Assembly: GCF_004786035.1 (NCBI RefSeq)
Contig: NZ_CP035088.1
Span: 3,012,001 to 3,076,000 of the forward strand
Reading direction: 5' to 3'
DNA: 64,000 nt
Origin: Pseudomonas viciae
GTDB taxonomy: Bacteria; Pseudomonadota; Gammaproteobacteria; Pseudomonadales; Pseudomonadaceae
Made by a program: the position numbers and the translations under genes. Positions 53,363 to 62,734 of this stretch are shown in pieces. The notes under the pieces are model-generated. The model ran no database searches and had not been told where the DNA came from. It was given only the letters and a program-made list of their open reading frames with translations. Positions within the stretch are counted from its first letter, which is position 1. The number at the start of each line of letters is the position of its first letter.

Positions 53363-53595
53363 GGTCGGGTCTGCACTTGCATGCCATCGCGGCACAACGT
53401 CTGACAGGCCAGGCGTCGATGGCCGTCGATCGTCACCCGGCATTCCTGGCAGATGCCCATGCCGCACAACGGCGCGCGGCGCTGGCCGCTGACCGAGGTG
53501 CGGCTGCAACCGTCCGCGGCCAACGCCAATGCCGCCGCGACGCTGGTGCCGTTGGCGACCGACAGCGGGCAGCCGTCGAGGAATAGATCAGGCAT
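53359..53595 (-). CDS. D-hydroxyproline dehydrogenase small [2Fe-2S] subunit (HcnA-like)
   Basis: A 78-residue ferredoxin-like protein. The cluster ligands follow the plant-type pattern C-x4-C-x2-C...C in PLCGMGICQECRV and RRLACQTLC. It begins [13 protein letters not shown] and overlaps both neighbours (eight bases with the DAO subunit, four with the FAD/NAD subunit), so the three subunits are made together. It passes electrons from the DAO-type subunit's flavin to the second flavoprotein. Confidence 0.87.
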   Translation of the reverse strand: MPDLFLDGCPLSVANGTSVAAALALAADGCSRTSVSGQRRAPLCGMGICQECRVTIDGHRRLACQTLCRDGMQVQTRP

Positions 53596-54703
53596 AGACC
53601 GGTTCTCCCAGGAATCGCTGTGGCAGGTAAGGTTGAGCGGCAAGTGGCGGCGTTTCGTTGAACAACTGCGCGGCCAGCAGATCGGCGGTCGCGGGGGCCG
53701 TTGTGACCCCCAGACCTTCATGACCCACAGCCAGCCATAGTCCCTGACGTTGCGGATGTTGGCCCACCAACGGCAGGCCGTCGGGGCTGGCCGCACGAAA
53801 ACCGGTCCAGGCACGAATGCCATTGAGCTGCGCCAGCCCCGGCATGTATTCGACGGCCCGCTTGAGCATCTTTGCCAACATCCAGCCTTCCACCTGCGGG
53901 TCAACGGTGCCGAACTGCCGCGAGGCGCCGATGAACACTTGTCCGGTCGGGCGCGGCTGGATACTGCACGCCACCGATGGCCCGCTGGCGTTGTGGGCGC
54001 TGGTGACATAGCCCAGTTCCACCAGCGTATGGGTGATGGTGGCGGGGTAGCGATCAGTGATCAGCAGGTGTCCTTTTTTGGCTTCGATGGGCAGTTCCGG
54101 GCACAGCTCCGTGGCCTGGATGCCATTGGCCAGGACCACCGCTTCGGCGCTCAACCAGCGACCGTCGTCAAGGCGCACGCGGTGGCCATCGACTTCACTG
54201 ACCCGGGCGCGCTGCTGGCGAATGTTGGGTGTGTCCAGCATCCAGCGGGCGGCAGCCGGGGCGTAGAGGATGCCGTCACCCTTGATCAGCAGGCCGCCTT
54301 CCAAGCCTTCGCGCAGCTCGGGTTCACGCTGGTGCAGAGCGGTGCGGCCGAGCAATTCGCAGGCTTCGCCATGGGCCAGCAGGTTCAGGTATTTGCTGTG
54401 GGCCACGGCCATTTCCTCGGCATCGGCCGCCAGCCACAGGGTGCCGTTGTTGCGCCAGGCGCAGGCGTCGGGCAGGGCCGGGGCCAGTTCGCGCCAGCGT
54501 TGCAGCGAATATTGACTGAGGGCCAGTTCCGCCGGGTTGTCATCCAGTACCAGCAGATGGCCCATGCCGGCCGCCGTTGCGCCGTGCCAACCGGCGTCCA
54601 GCACCAGGATTTTCAAGCCACGTTGGGCCAATGTCCGGGCGCAGGAAGCGCCGATGATACCGGCGCCGATGATGATCACGTCGGCGACCTGGCCCTCGCT
54701 CAC
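53588..54703 (-). CDS. D-hydroxyproline dehydrogenase catalytic subunit, DAO-type FAD oxidoreductase (HcnC-like)
   Basis: A 371-residue DAO-family flavoprotein: [23 protein letters not shown] for FAD binding, [10 protein letters not shown] and [40 protein letters not shown] near the C-terminus. It probably oxidises cis-4-hydroxy-D-proline to 1-pyrroline-4-hydroxy-2-carboxylate. The start is GTG overlapping the epimerase stop (GTGA). A true single-chain HypO would not be accompanied by the two small partners seen here. Confidence 0.87.
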   Translation of the reverse strand: MSEGQVADVIIIGAGIIGASCARTLAQRGLKILVLDAGWHGATAAGMGHLLVLDDNPAELALSQYSLQRWRELAPALPDACAWRNNGTLWLAADAEEMAVAHSKYLNLLAHGEACELLGRTALHQREPELREGLEGGLLIKGDGILYAPAAARWMLDTPNIRQQRARVSEVDGHRVRLDDGRWLSAEAVVLANGIQATELCPELPIEAKKGHLLITDRYPATITHTLVELGYVTSAHNASGPSVACSIQPRPTGQVFIGASRQFGTVDPQVEGWMLAKMLKRAVEYMPGLAQLNGIRAWTGFRAASPDGLPLVGQHPQRQGLWLAVGHEGLGVTTAPATADLLAAQLFNETPPLAAQPYLPQRFLGEPVYA

Positions 54704-55632
54704 GAACGGATACCCCAGGCGAACGGGTCATCCGCGTCGATGATCAGCGTGGTCTCGGCGCTGATGTAGGCTCGACCACGGATCGTCGGCACGATGCGTT
54801 CGCCCGAGCGTTCATAGGAACCCTCGAACTCGCTGCCAATGACACTGGCCTGGCGCCAGATCTGCCCGGGTTGCAGTTTTCCATCGGCGGCCAGGCAGGC
54901 CAGTTTGGCACTGGTGCCGGTGCCGCAAGGGGAGCGGTCATAGGCCTTGCCGGGGCAGAGCACGAAGTTGCGGCTGTCAGCGTGCGGGTCGTCGGCGAAC
55001 AGTTCGATGTGGTCGATCAGGCCGCCGTCCTCGCCGCGAAAACCCTGCTGCTCCAAGGCTTGCTGCACGGCGTAGGTATAGGCGGTCAATGTGTCGAGGT
55101 TATCGCCGGCCACGCGCTGGCCGTGGTCGGCGATCAGGAAAAACCAGTTGCCACCCCAGGCCACATCACCCACCACCTTGCCGATGCCCGGCACCTCCAG
55201 TTCCAGAGCCTTGCGGTACCGGTAGGCCGGCACGTTGCGCACGCTGACCGAGTGATCGTCGTGCAAGGTGGCTTGTACCGTGCCCACAGGGGTTTCGATG
55301 CTGTGCACGCCGGGACCGATCCGCCCCAGATGGGCCAGCGACGCCACCAGGCCGATGGTGCCGTGACCGCACATGCCCAGATAGCCGCTGTTGTTGAAGA
55401 AGATCACCCCGGCACAGGCACGTGGGTCAACCGGTTCACAGAGCAGCGCGCCCACCAGCACATCACTGCCACGGGGTTCCAGCACGCAGGCCGTGCGCCA
55501 GGCATCGTGTTGCTCGGCCAGGCGCTGCCGGCGCTCGGCCATGCTGCCTTGACCCAGGTCGGGGAAACCGTCGGTGACCAATCGGGTCGGCTCGCCGCCG
55601 GTGTGGGAATCGATCACGGTGATGCGTTTCAT
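54700..55632 (-). CDS. lhpA: 4-hydroxyproline 2-epimerase
   Basis: A 310-residue proline racemase-family enzyme with both catalytic cysteines: MCGHGTIG (Cys88) and SPCGTGTSA (Cys236). It interconverts trans-4-hydroxy-L-proline and cis-4-hydroxy-D-proline, the first step of the pathway, and heads the operon of the D-hydroxyproline dehydrogenase. The ATG at 55632 gives [16 protein letters not shown]; a GTG three codons upstream is less likely. Confidence 0.92.
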   Translation of the reverse strand: MKRITVIDSHTGGEPTRLVTDGFPDLGQGSMAERRQRLAEQHDAWRTACVLEPRGSDVLVGALLCEPVDPRACAGVIFFNNSGYLGMCGHGTIGLVASLAHLGRIGPGVHSIETPVGTVQATLHDDHSVSVRNVPAYRYRKALELEVPGIGKVVGDVAWGGNWFFLIADHGQRVAGDNLDTLTAYTYAVQQALEQQGFRGEDGGLIDHIELFADDPHADSRNFVLCPGKAYDRSPCGTGTSAKLACLAADGKLQPGQIWRQASVIGSEFEGSYERSGERIVPTIRGRAYISAETTLIIDADDPFAWGIRS

Positions 55633-55757
55633 GGGGGCCACGTCCGTTCAGATGAGTGACGGCAAGCGTGGCCCGCGCCGGGGGGCGACGGCTTGATGGA
55701 TTTATCTGGCGCTGATGACGAAATCGGCACAGTGCGGCAACAGCCAGGTGAGCCTGG

Positions 55758-56678
55758 TCAGGCGTCAGCGTTGCGCCATCGCCATTCGATATGCTCGGTA
55801 TTGATCCCCAAGGCCTCGAACTTCTCGGCCACATACCGCAGGCAAGCGCCACCGTCGGGCTGGTAGTGCCCGGAAGCATCGTTGACCATGGCAAGCACAT
55901 GGTCCATACGATGTTCGGTGACCCTGAACTCCCCGGCACACATGACCGGCCTGCCACTGCCGAGCTGGCTATGCCTTACATAGTTGGCCCGGTCGCTATG
56001 TTCCCAGCGCTTATAAATAATGGCGTGTTCCGGTGTATAGACCCATGTGTAGCTGTTGGACTGGTCGTTGGGGGACAGCAGCTCACTGGTGTGTGTTTTC
56101 AGTTGATTGCCGATCAACTTGCCGTCCCACATCCCGACCAACTGACCTACGCCGTCTATTTTCGAAGGGTCATAACAGCGCCAATGCACCAGGTCACCGA
56201 TAAAGGGCATCCACCTGATCGGATAGGTCTGGGCGTTGAGATCGATGGATCTGTGGTCGGAATTTTTCCAGTCGGCGAAGTGAACATGGCCTGACCATAC
56301 GAATTGCAAGTGCGCGGATGAGTTTCTGAGCCATTTGTTGATCTGTTTGAATGAGGTATTGGCGTAGATGTCATTGGCTTTGATCAGCACCGATTCCAAC
56401 GCCCAGTCATCAGAAGCGATCGGGTGTGCGACGGGCACCTGGTAGAGGACCAGTCCGTCAATTTCCATGAGTGAAATACGTGGTCGGCCGAACATCCGGG
56501 TAATGTCGATATCCACGTGGATAACTTGCCCCACTCTGGGCGCTTCACAGAACAACTGCATCTGACCCAAGGGGCCCATCGATATATAGATGCTGTCGTC
56601 CGTGCCCGCCCAGTTTTGATCCTTTATGGAGGCCGTCACAGAAAGGGTGTCGATGAAGGTGTCGAATGGATGTGTCAT
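55758..56678 (-). CDS. Orphan protein with a PLAT-like N-terminus and a SGHY-type C-terminus
   Basis: A 306-residue protein without a signal peptide. VTASIKDQNWAGTDDSIYIS (about 14-33) resembles the first strands of PLAT/LH2 domains. A Trp/His-rich middle follows (about 105-200). The C-terminal region HVLAMVNDASGHYQPDGGACLRY resembles the SGHYxP motif at the ends of several bacterial toxin or effector proteins of unknown enzymology. Its base composition is lower in GC than the flanking genes. No immunity or secretion gene is adjacent. Start ATG at 56678; a TTG three codons upstream is possible. Confidence 0.6.
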   Translation of the reverse strand: MTHPFDTFIDTLSVTASIKDQNWAGTDDSIYISMGPLGQMQLFCEAPRVGQVIHVDIDITRMFGRPRISLMEIDGLVLYQVPVAHPIASDDWALESVLIKANDIYANTSFKQINKWLRNSSAHLQFVWSGHVHFADWKNSDHRSIDLNAQTYPIRWMPFIGDLVHWRCYDPSKIDGVGQLVGMWDGKLIGNQLKTHTSELLSPNDQSNSYTWVYTPEHAIIYKRWEHSDRANYVRHSQLGSGRPVMCAGEFRVTEHRMDHVLAMVNDASGHYQPDGGACLRYVAEKFEALGINTEHIEWRWRNADA

Positions 56679-56809
56679 GGAAAGCAAGTGTCTGTTTCAG
56701 ATAACCAAGGCACCTGATTCTAGAGCGACGTCGGACAGTCGCTGCGGTACATATGTATAGGTCCTCAAGAAATACCGAGTCGATCATCGACTCGATATTT
56801 CGGGCAGGC

Positions 56810-57481
56810 TCAATGGCTGGAAGGCAGGAACTCGAACAGCGTCTTGCAGACCCCGGCGATGTGTTCATCCAGCAGCTTCACCGCCCGTTCGACATCACCG
56901 GCGCGGCAGGCGTCGAGGATTTCCCGGTGCTCGTGGTCGGCGCGCTCCTTGCCAGCCGAAAGGCTCATTTGCATGCGCAAGTAGCGCTCCAGCTTGTCAT
57001 GGACCGAACGGATCAAACTCACCAGGAAGGGTCGTTGCGCCGGCTCATAGAGGCAGGCATGCAATTGCCAGTTCAGTTCCGCCCAGCGTCCTACGTCGTC
57101 CTCACCGATGAATTCCTGGCAGATACTCTCGGCGCGGGCGAAGGTTTCTTCGGTCATGTTGGGAATCGCCAGGCGCAGCACCTTGTCCTCCAGCAGCATC
57201 CGCACTTCAAACATCTGCGCCAACTCCGCCTCGGAAACGCGCGTGACCATCGCCCCGCGATTGCGCTGGAACATCACCAGGCCCTCGGCCTCCAGGCGCT
57301 TGAGGGCCTCACGCACGGGGATCTTGCTGACGTTGAACTGACGGGCGATGTCGTCCTGGCGAATCGGCTCGTCCTCGGCAAAATGCCCGGCGACGATGGC
57401 ATCGCGCAGGTGCCGGGTGATGATTTCCGAAGTGGAGGGGGTGTTGCCCAGGTCAGGTAGATTGAACTTGGATAAGGTCAC
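56810..57481 (-). CDS. GntR-family (FCD) transcriptional regulator
   Basis: A 223-residue regulator. The winged helix-turn-helix spans about 15-75 (RQDDIARQFNVSKIPVREALKRLEAEGLV) and an FCD ligand domain follows (EVRMLLEDKVLRLAIPNM, ELNWQLHACLYE, DHEHREILDACRAGDVERAVKLLDEHI). The most plausible start is GTG at 57481, since no ATG lies near the family N-terminus. A GTATAC palindrome sits 34 bp upstream. It probably controls the hydroxyproline genes and itself. Confidence 0.85.
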   Translation of the reverse strand: MTLSKFNLPDLGNTPSTSEIITRHLRDAIVAGHFAEDEPIRQDDIARQFNVSKIPVREALKRLEAEGLVMFQRNRGAMVTRVSEAELAQMFEVRMLLEDKVLRLAIPNMTEETFARAESICQEFIGEDDVGRWAELNWQLHACLYEPAQRPFLVSLIRSVHDKLERYLRMQMSLSAGKERADHEHREILDACRAGDVERAVKLLDEHIAGVCKTLFEFLPSSH

Positions 57482-57513
57482 GGCGGCGGGTCGTTCGGCT
57501 GAGATGGGGATAT

Positions 57514-57521
57514 GGTATACG
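57514..57521. promoter_or_regulatory. GTATAC site in the GntR gene promoter
   Basis: GGTATACG within ATATGGTATACGAC, 34-39 bp upstream of the GTG start. It shares the GTATACGA core with the palindrome at 50990-50999 and is a candidate autoregulatory operator. Confidence 0.45.
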
Positions 57522-57588
57522 ACTTTGCCAGGGGCAAGTCGAGCTGTCCGGGCCTCCACCTGTGGCGCGCTGTCCAAAGGTTTTGTGT

Positions 57589-58755
57589 TCAACCGTGGGA
57601 CAGCTGGGTGGCGTAGGCCTGCGTCCGGACGATGATCAATCCCGTAACACACGCCCCGGCTGTCAACACTAGGCCGAACAAGATCAACGCCACGTCGGCA
57701 CCGAAATAATCCGCCAACAAACCGGTCACCACCACCGGGATGCTGAAGCCGACATAGGCAAACAGGAAAAAACCGGCGCTGACCCGCGCCTTTTCCGCGC
57801 CGGCCATGGCCGTGACGGCGGATAATCCACCCAGGTACAGAAAGCCATAACACGCACTGCTGGCGCCCAGTGCCCCGAGTAGAACAGCGACCAGGGAACC
57901 AACACTCGCGCCCCAGGCCAGCAACGCGTAGCTCAAGGGCAGGATCAACAGCCCCAAGCCAGTGGCCCTGGCCGGTTGCATGCGGCGCACCCAAGGTTGA
58001 AAGAGCAGCCCGCAACTGATCACGGTGAAGGTCGACAGGCCGGACCAGCGCTGCAGGTCGTGGGTGGCAAGCACCGAAGGCAGGATAGCGATGACCAGGC
58101 CGGAGGTCGCCCAGGCCAGCAGCATGGAAAAGCTATAGGGCAGGCTGCCGGCGGGAAACAACGGTAGGCGCAACAGCGGTGCGTTTTTGATTTTTACGGC
58201 AGGGTCCGGTAACCGCCACACCACGACAAGCGCGATGCCGGCCAGCAGCAGTTGCAGCCAGAAACTGCCGGGTGTGACGCTGTGGTGGGCGAACAGGAAC
58301 AGACTGGTCAATGCGGCGCCCAGGCCAAATCCCAGGGAGGTGCTGGCGGTGACCCGGTTGGCCGGTGAACGGGCATCCCGGGAGGCCATCAGCTCTGTCA
58401 TATAAGCGGTCGCCGTCGCCGAGGCCAACCCGGTGCCGACGCCCATCATCAAGCGCGCCACACCCAGCGCCACCAGGCTCGGCCAGAGCAATGTCACCAC
58501 GGTTGCCAGCATCGACAGAGCCAGGGCGATCAGGATCAACGGCCTGCGGCCCACCCGGTCGGCCAGCCCGCCGAAGGCCAGCAGGACCGGCAACACGCCC
58601 AGCACGTAAGCGGAAAATGCTACCGCCGTGGCACCGGCACCGTAGCCGGACAACTGCGCGTAGGTGGTGTACAGCGGTGCTTGCAGGTTGACCGCCAGGG
58701 TGATCAGGCAAAGGCCGAAAGCCAGTCCCCACGCATGTCGATGCTGTGTGTTCAA
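57589..58755 (-). CDS. MFS transporter
   Basis: A 388-residue inner-membrane protein with 12 helices. The helix 2-3 loop is GGLADRVGRRPLILIALALSML and the fourth helix carries RLMMGVGTGLASATATAYMTEL. It is of drug/metabolite exporter type. Divergent from a MocR-type regulator with 133 bases between, it is presumably regulated by it. The substrate cannot be told from sequence. Confidence 0.87.
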   Translation of the reverse strand: MNTQHRHAWGLAFGLCLITLAVNLQAPLYTTYAQLSGYGAGATAVAFSAYVLGVLPVLLAFGGLADRVGRRPLILIALALSMLATVVTLLWPSLVALGVARLMMGVGTGLASATATAYMTELMASRDARSPANRVTASTSLGFGLGAALTSLFLFAHHSVTPGSFWLQLLLAGIALVVVWRLPDPAVKIKNAPLLRLPLFPAGSLPYSFSMLLAWATSGLVIAILPSVLATHDLQRWSGLSTFTVISCGLLFQPWVRRMQPARATGLGLLILPLSYALLAWGASVGSLVAVLLGALGASSACYGFLYLGGLSAVTAMAGAEKARVSAGFFLFAYVGFSIPVVVTGLLADYFGADVALILFGLVLTAGACVTGLIIVRTQAYATQLSHG

Positions 58756-58888
58756 GGGTGTTCCTTAAGGGGTGTGAAGTCCTTGGGGACTATCACGTCC
58801 GGGCACAGTGCAAACAAGGAACAGACAAAGGCCTTTTGTGCTTAACTGTTCGCTCGAAATTCAAGAACACTTGGGCAGAGTGCGCGCC

Positions 58889-60277
58889 ATGGACCTGAAC
58901 ATTGATCGCAATGCTGCTGAGCCGCTGATCCGGCAACTGGTAACTCACGTCATGGGTTGGATCGAGTCCCATGGCATCCGTCCCGGCGCGCGCATGCCTT
59001 CCATCCGTCAATTGGCCCAGGAAAATGGCCTGAGCCTGTCGAGCGTGATCAAGGCTTATGACCAATTGGTGGCCGTCGGTGTGCTGGAGTCGCGCCATGG
59101 GGCGGGCTTCTTCGTCGCGCAGCCGTTGTCCCAGCCCACGGTGCCAGACATTGAAACGGACAATACGCGCTGGCGGTTATTCGACAATCAATCGACGCAA
59201 CTCAAGCTGGGCTGTGGCTGGCTGCCCGACGCCTGGCGTGACGACACCGACCTGGGCCAGGCCATCCGCCAGGTGGTGCGCAGCGACAGCCAGGCCTTGT
59301 TCAATTACAGCACCGCGCTGGGCTCCCCTCAGCTGCGTCTGCACATTCAGAAGCGCCTGGGCCTGATCGATATCCACGCCGATCTGCGGCAGATTCTCAC
59401 CACCCAAGGCGCCAGTCATGGCCTTGACCTGCTGGTGCGGACGCTGCTCAAACCCGGCGACCTGGTGTTGGTGGAGAGCCCCGGTTATTACAATCTGTTC
59501 AATCTGTTGCAGCTGCATGGGGTCAAGACCCTGGCGGTACCCAGGACCGCCCAGGGACCGGATATCGCCAGCCTGGAGCGAATCCTGAGCCAGCACAAAC
59601 CCACGTATTTCTTCATCAACAGCATGTACCAGAACCCCACCGGTACCAGCCTGGCGCCGAGCGTGGCGTATCGTTTGCTGCAACTGGCCACGCTGCACGA
59701 CTTTCGGCTCATCGAGGACGACATCTACGCCGACTTCCAGAACGGCCCGACGTCGCGCCTGGCGACCCTCGACGCCCTGGACCGGGTGATTTACCTCGCG
59801 AGTTTCTCCAAGACGCTGTCCAGCTCGCTGCGCATCGGTTATGTGGTTGCCCAGCCCGAAATCGTCAATCGACTGGCCGAGGTCAAGATGATCACCGGCA
59901 TCGGTTGCTCGCTGCTGGCCGAAAACGTGGTGGCGACGTTATTGGCCAACGGCGCTTACCGCAAGTTGATCCAACGCTTGCGCCAGCGCCTGAATAAACA
60001 GATGGCGAATACGCTGCGCCAACTGGACCCGGCGCATTGGGAGGTCTTTGCCGAACCGACGGGGGGCCTGTTTATCTGGGCCAGGCCCCGGCGACTGGAG
60101 GCAACGCGAGTGCAGCAGATTGCCCGGGAACTGCACGTCCAACTGTCCCAGGGCTCGACGTTTCTGCCCGAGGGGGAGGCGTCTGACTGGCTGCGGCTGA
60201 ACGTGGCCTATACCCAGGATATTCGTGCGCAGAGGTTCTTTCAGCGGGTTGAGGAGGAGTCGGTTGTGCTTCAGTGA
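58889..60277 (+). CDS. MocR-type regulator (GntR helix-turn-helix fused to aminotransferase-like domain)
   Basis: A 462-residue protein. The GntR winged helix (MPSIRQLAQENGLSLSSVIKAYDQLVAVGVLESRHGAGFFV, about 36-76) is fused to a class I aminotransferase fold (about 100-460) with the PLP lysine in ASFSKTLSSSLRIGY (Lys308), NPTG (249-252) and EDDIYAD. Such regulators sense vitamin B6 or amino compounds rather than catalyse. Start MDLNIDRNAAEPLIRQL chosen at the family N-terminus. Confidence 0.9.
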   Translation: MDLNIDRNAAEPLIRQLVTHVMGWIESHGIRPGARMPSIRQLAQENGLSLSSVIKAYDQLVAVGVLESRHGAGFFVAQPLSQPTVPDIETDNTRWRLFDNQSTQLKLGCGWLPDAWRDDTDLGQAIRQVVRSDSQALFNYSTALGSPQLRLHIQKRLGLIDIHADLRQILTTQGASHGLDLLVRTLLKPGDLVLVESPGYYNLFNLLQLHGVKTLAVPRTAQGPDIASLERILSQHKPTYFFINSMYQNPTGTSLAPSVAYRLLQLATLHDFRLIEDDIYADFQNGPTSRLATLDALDRVIYLASFSKTLSSSLRIGYVVAQPEIVNRLAEVKMITGIGCSLLAENVVATLLANGAYRKLIQRLRQRLNKQMANTLRQLDPAHWEVFAEPTGGLFIWARPRRLEATRVQQIARELHVQLSQGSTFLPEGEASDWLRLNVAYTQDIRAQRFFQRVEEESVVLQ

Positions 60278-60315
60278 GCGTTGCGGGTGATGGTTAGGGG
60301 GACAGCGATTTCAAC

Positions 60316-60405
60316 TGTGGGAGCGGGCTTGCTCGCGAAGGCGTCGTGTCAGGCACCATTGATATTGACTGATACACCGCTTTCGCGAGCAAGCCCGCTC
60401 CCACA
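60316..60405. repeat. REPIN downstream of the MocR gene
   Basis: TGTGGGAGCGGGCTTGCTCGCGAA pairs exactly with TTCGCGAGCAAGCCCGCTCCCACA around a core of about 42 bases. It lies between the MocR gene and the TonB receptor gene. Confidence 0.9.
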
Positions 60406-60538
60406 GGAGGTCGGCTCAGCAAAAATGACAACGTTAATGGGAATATATATCAAACAAGAATGAGTTCATGTATCTTTCGCGACACATTCTTGTCGGCCCC
60501 CAAAGTGGCCGGTGTTCTTTCATTAGGATTGTGCATCG

Positions 60539-62680
60539 ATGCGTCGGATTCTTGTATCACTGTGTGTGCTCCAGGCTTACTCCATTCCCACCTGGGCAGA
60601 GGAGCCCATCGCCGCCAACCCGGCGACCCTCGAACTGCAAGCCACGGACATCGTCGGCGAGTCGGACTATGAGACAGCCCAGGGGCCAGTGAAGGGTTAT
60701 CACGCCACCCGTTCCGCCAGCGCAACCCGTACCGACACCGCGATCCATGAAACCCCGCAATCGATTTCCGTGGTGTCCCGCGACGTGGTCGAAGACCTCG
60801 GTGCCACACGCCTGCAAGACGCCCTCGATTACGCCGGTGGGGTAGGCCGGGGCAATAACTTTGGCGGCCAGGGTTTGACCACGTTCACCGTGCGCGGCTT
60901 CACCACGGGGGAGTTCTATCGCAATGGCTTCCCGATCAACCGTGGCTACCCGAACATGCCTGACGCCAACACCATCGAGCGCCTGGAAGTGCTGCGGGGG
61001 CCGGCGACCATGCTGTACGGCCGTGGCGACCCGGGCGGTACCTTCAACGTGGTGTCCAAACAACCTTTGGCCGAGCGCACGGTGACTTTGGGCAGCCAGG
61101 TCAGCGACCAGGGCATGCGCCGTGGCACGCTGGATGCCTCCGGCCCACTGGATGAACAAGGAAGCCTGGCCTATCGCCTGAACGTGATCGGTGAGGGCGG
61201 TGATACGTTCCGCGACCACGTCGAGACCGAGCGTTACGGCATCGCGCCGGTGGTCACCTGGCAGGTCAACGACACCACGCGCCTGACCTTCGAAGGCGAT
61301 TTCATGCGCAACAATGCGCCGCTGGACCGCGGCTTGACGCACTATCCCGGGCAGCGCGGCACCGCGTCGCGGGATACGTTTTTCGGCGAAAAAGACGCCG
61401 GCAAACTGCACAACGACAACAACATGCTGCAAGTGCGTTTCGAACACATGCTCAACGATGACTGGACCCTCGCCGGCGGCACCCAGTGGCTCGACGGTAC
61501 GTTGCAGGGCAACGCGGTGGAAGGCAACGGCATCGCTGCCGATGGACGCACCCTGGGGCGTAATTTCAACTACCGCAAACTGGAATGGACCGACCACGAC
61601 ACTCAGTTGAACCTCACCGGGCATTTTTCCACTGGTGGGTTCGAGCACACGTTGTTGACCGGCATCGAGTACGAAGACTACGACTACAAGTCCATCATCC
61701 AGCGTTCCGCCGCCGGGGCCGGTGCATACCCGATCGATATCTTCGATCCAGTGTATGGCCAGCCGCGTCCGGCGCTGACGCGCACGCCCACCAATGATGA
61801 GGAAAACCTCAAGACGTTCGGCGTGTTCGTCCAGGATCAAGTGGCGCTTACGGAGCGCTTGAAACTGCTGGCCGGTGCGCGTTTCGAGCGTTTTGAGCAT
61901 GAGTACGAGACGTTCGTCCCTCAAGTCCGGCCCGGCAGCAGGAACTGGGATGTCACTGACAGCGCCGTCACCCCGCGCCTGGGGGTGATCTACGACCTGA
62001 CCGACACCGTGGCGGTCTACGCCAACACCGCTCGCTCTTTCAAACCCAACACCGGTGCCAGCCTCCAAGGGGGCGGGTTCAAGCCGGAGGAGGGCAAGTC
62101 CTACGAAATGGGCGTCAAGTGGGAAGCGCTGGATCGTCAGTTGAGCGTCGACGCGGCGATCTACCAGATCGAAAAGCGCAACGTGCTCACGCCCGACCCA
62201 CTGGATTCCACATTCAACGTGGCCGCCGGCGAAGTGCGCAGCCGTGGTTTTGACCTGAACGTGGCGGGCAACCTCACGCCACAATGGCGCATGATCGGTG
62301 GCTACGCCTATGTGGACGCCGAGGTGACCAAGGACATTAATATCCCGACCGGCACCCGCCTGCTCAACGTGCCCCGGAACACCTTCAGCCTGTTGAACGT
62401 CTACGAGTTCCAGGATGGCGGTCTCAAAGGCCTGGGCCTGGGGCTGGGCGGCAAGTACGTCGGCGAGCGGGCCGGCAACACGGCGGCCAACGCCTTTACC
62501 ATGGACAGCTACACCGTCGTCGACCTGCTCGGCTACTACAAGGTCAACGAGCGGATTCGCCTCAACCTGGACCTGAAGAACCTGTTCGACGCCGATTATG
62601 AAGAAGGCGCGTTTGGTGGCGTCTACGCCTATCCAGGCGCACCGCGGACGGTGCAGGCCGGGATCTCCTACACGCTCTGA
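60539..62680 (+). CDS. TonB-dependent siderophore-type outer-membrane receptor
   Basis: A 713-residue receptor: signal peptide ending near SIPTWA, TonB-box-like region around 40-50, plug domain (about 65-190; ETPQSISVVSRDVVEDLGATRLQDAL, TVRGFTTGEFYRNGFPINRG, LEVLRGPATMLYGRGDPGGTFNVVSK) and a 22-strand-type barrel to VQAGISYTL. This is the ferric-siderophore receptor family; the cognate siderophore is unknown. No convincing Fur box was found in the 260 bases upstream. No anti-sigma or sigma gene accompanies it and no N-terminal signalling domain is present. Confidence 0.9.
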   Translation: MRRILVSLCVLQAYSIPTWAEEPIAANPATLELQATDIVGESDYETAQGPVKGYHATRSASATRTDTAIHETPQSISVVSRDVVEDLGATRLQDALDYAGGVGRGNNFGGQGLTTFTVRGFTTGEFYRNGFPINRGYPNMPDANTIERLEVLRGPATMLYGRGDPGGTFNVVSKQPLAERTVTLGSQVSDQGMRRGTLDASGPLDEQGSLAYRLNVIGEGGDTFRDHVETERYGIAPVVTWQVNDTTRLTFEGDFMRNNAPLDRGLTHYPGQRGTASRDTFFGEKDAGKLHNDNNMLQVRFEHMLNDDWTLAGGTQWLDGTLQGNAVEGNGIAADGRTLGRNFNYRKLEWTDHDTQLNLTGHFSTGGFEHTLLTGIEYEDYDYKSIIQRSAAGAGAYPIDIFDPVYGQPRPALTRTPTNDEENLKTFGVFVQDQVALTERLKLLAGARFERFEHEYETFVPQVRPGSRNWDVTDSAVTPRLGVIYDLTDTVAVYANTARSFKPNTGASLQGGGFKPEEGKSYEMGVKWEALDRQLSVDAAIYQIEKRNVLTPDPLDSTFNVAAGEVRSRGFDLNVAGNLTPQWRMIGGYAYVDAEVTKDINIPTGTRLLNVPRNTFSLLNVYEFQDGGLKGLGLGLGGKYVGERAGNTAANAFTMDSYTVVDLLGYYKVNERIRLNLDLKNLFDADYEEGAFGGVYAYPGAPRTVQAGISYTL

Positions 62681-62696
62681 GTCCAATGCTTCATGG

Positions 62697-62734
62697 AAAC
62701 CCCGCAGGCTCAGCCTCCGGGGTTTTTCTTTTTT
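62697..62734 (+). terminator. Rho-independent terminator after the TonB receptor
   Basis: AAACCCCG (62697-62704) pairs with CGGGGTTT (62718-62725); AGGC/GCCT extends the stem inside, and TTTTTCTTTTTT follows. It overlaps the 3' end of the convergent short-chain dehydrogenase reading. Confidence 0.88.

Noticed and set aside
60420..60538. Possible Fur box before the TonB receptor
   Set aside because: The AT-rich segment shows only a few scattered matches to the 19-bp Fur consensus and no palindrome.
60557..62686. Long open frame (709 codons) opposite the TonB receptor gene
   Set aside because: Antisense artefact of high-GC codon use; no recognisable domain, while the plus strand encodes a complete receptor.
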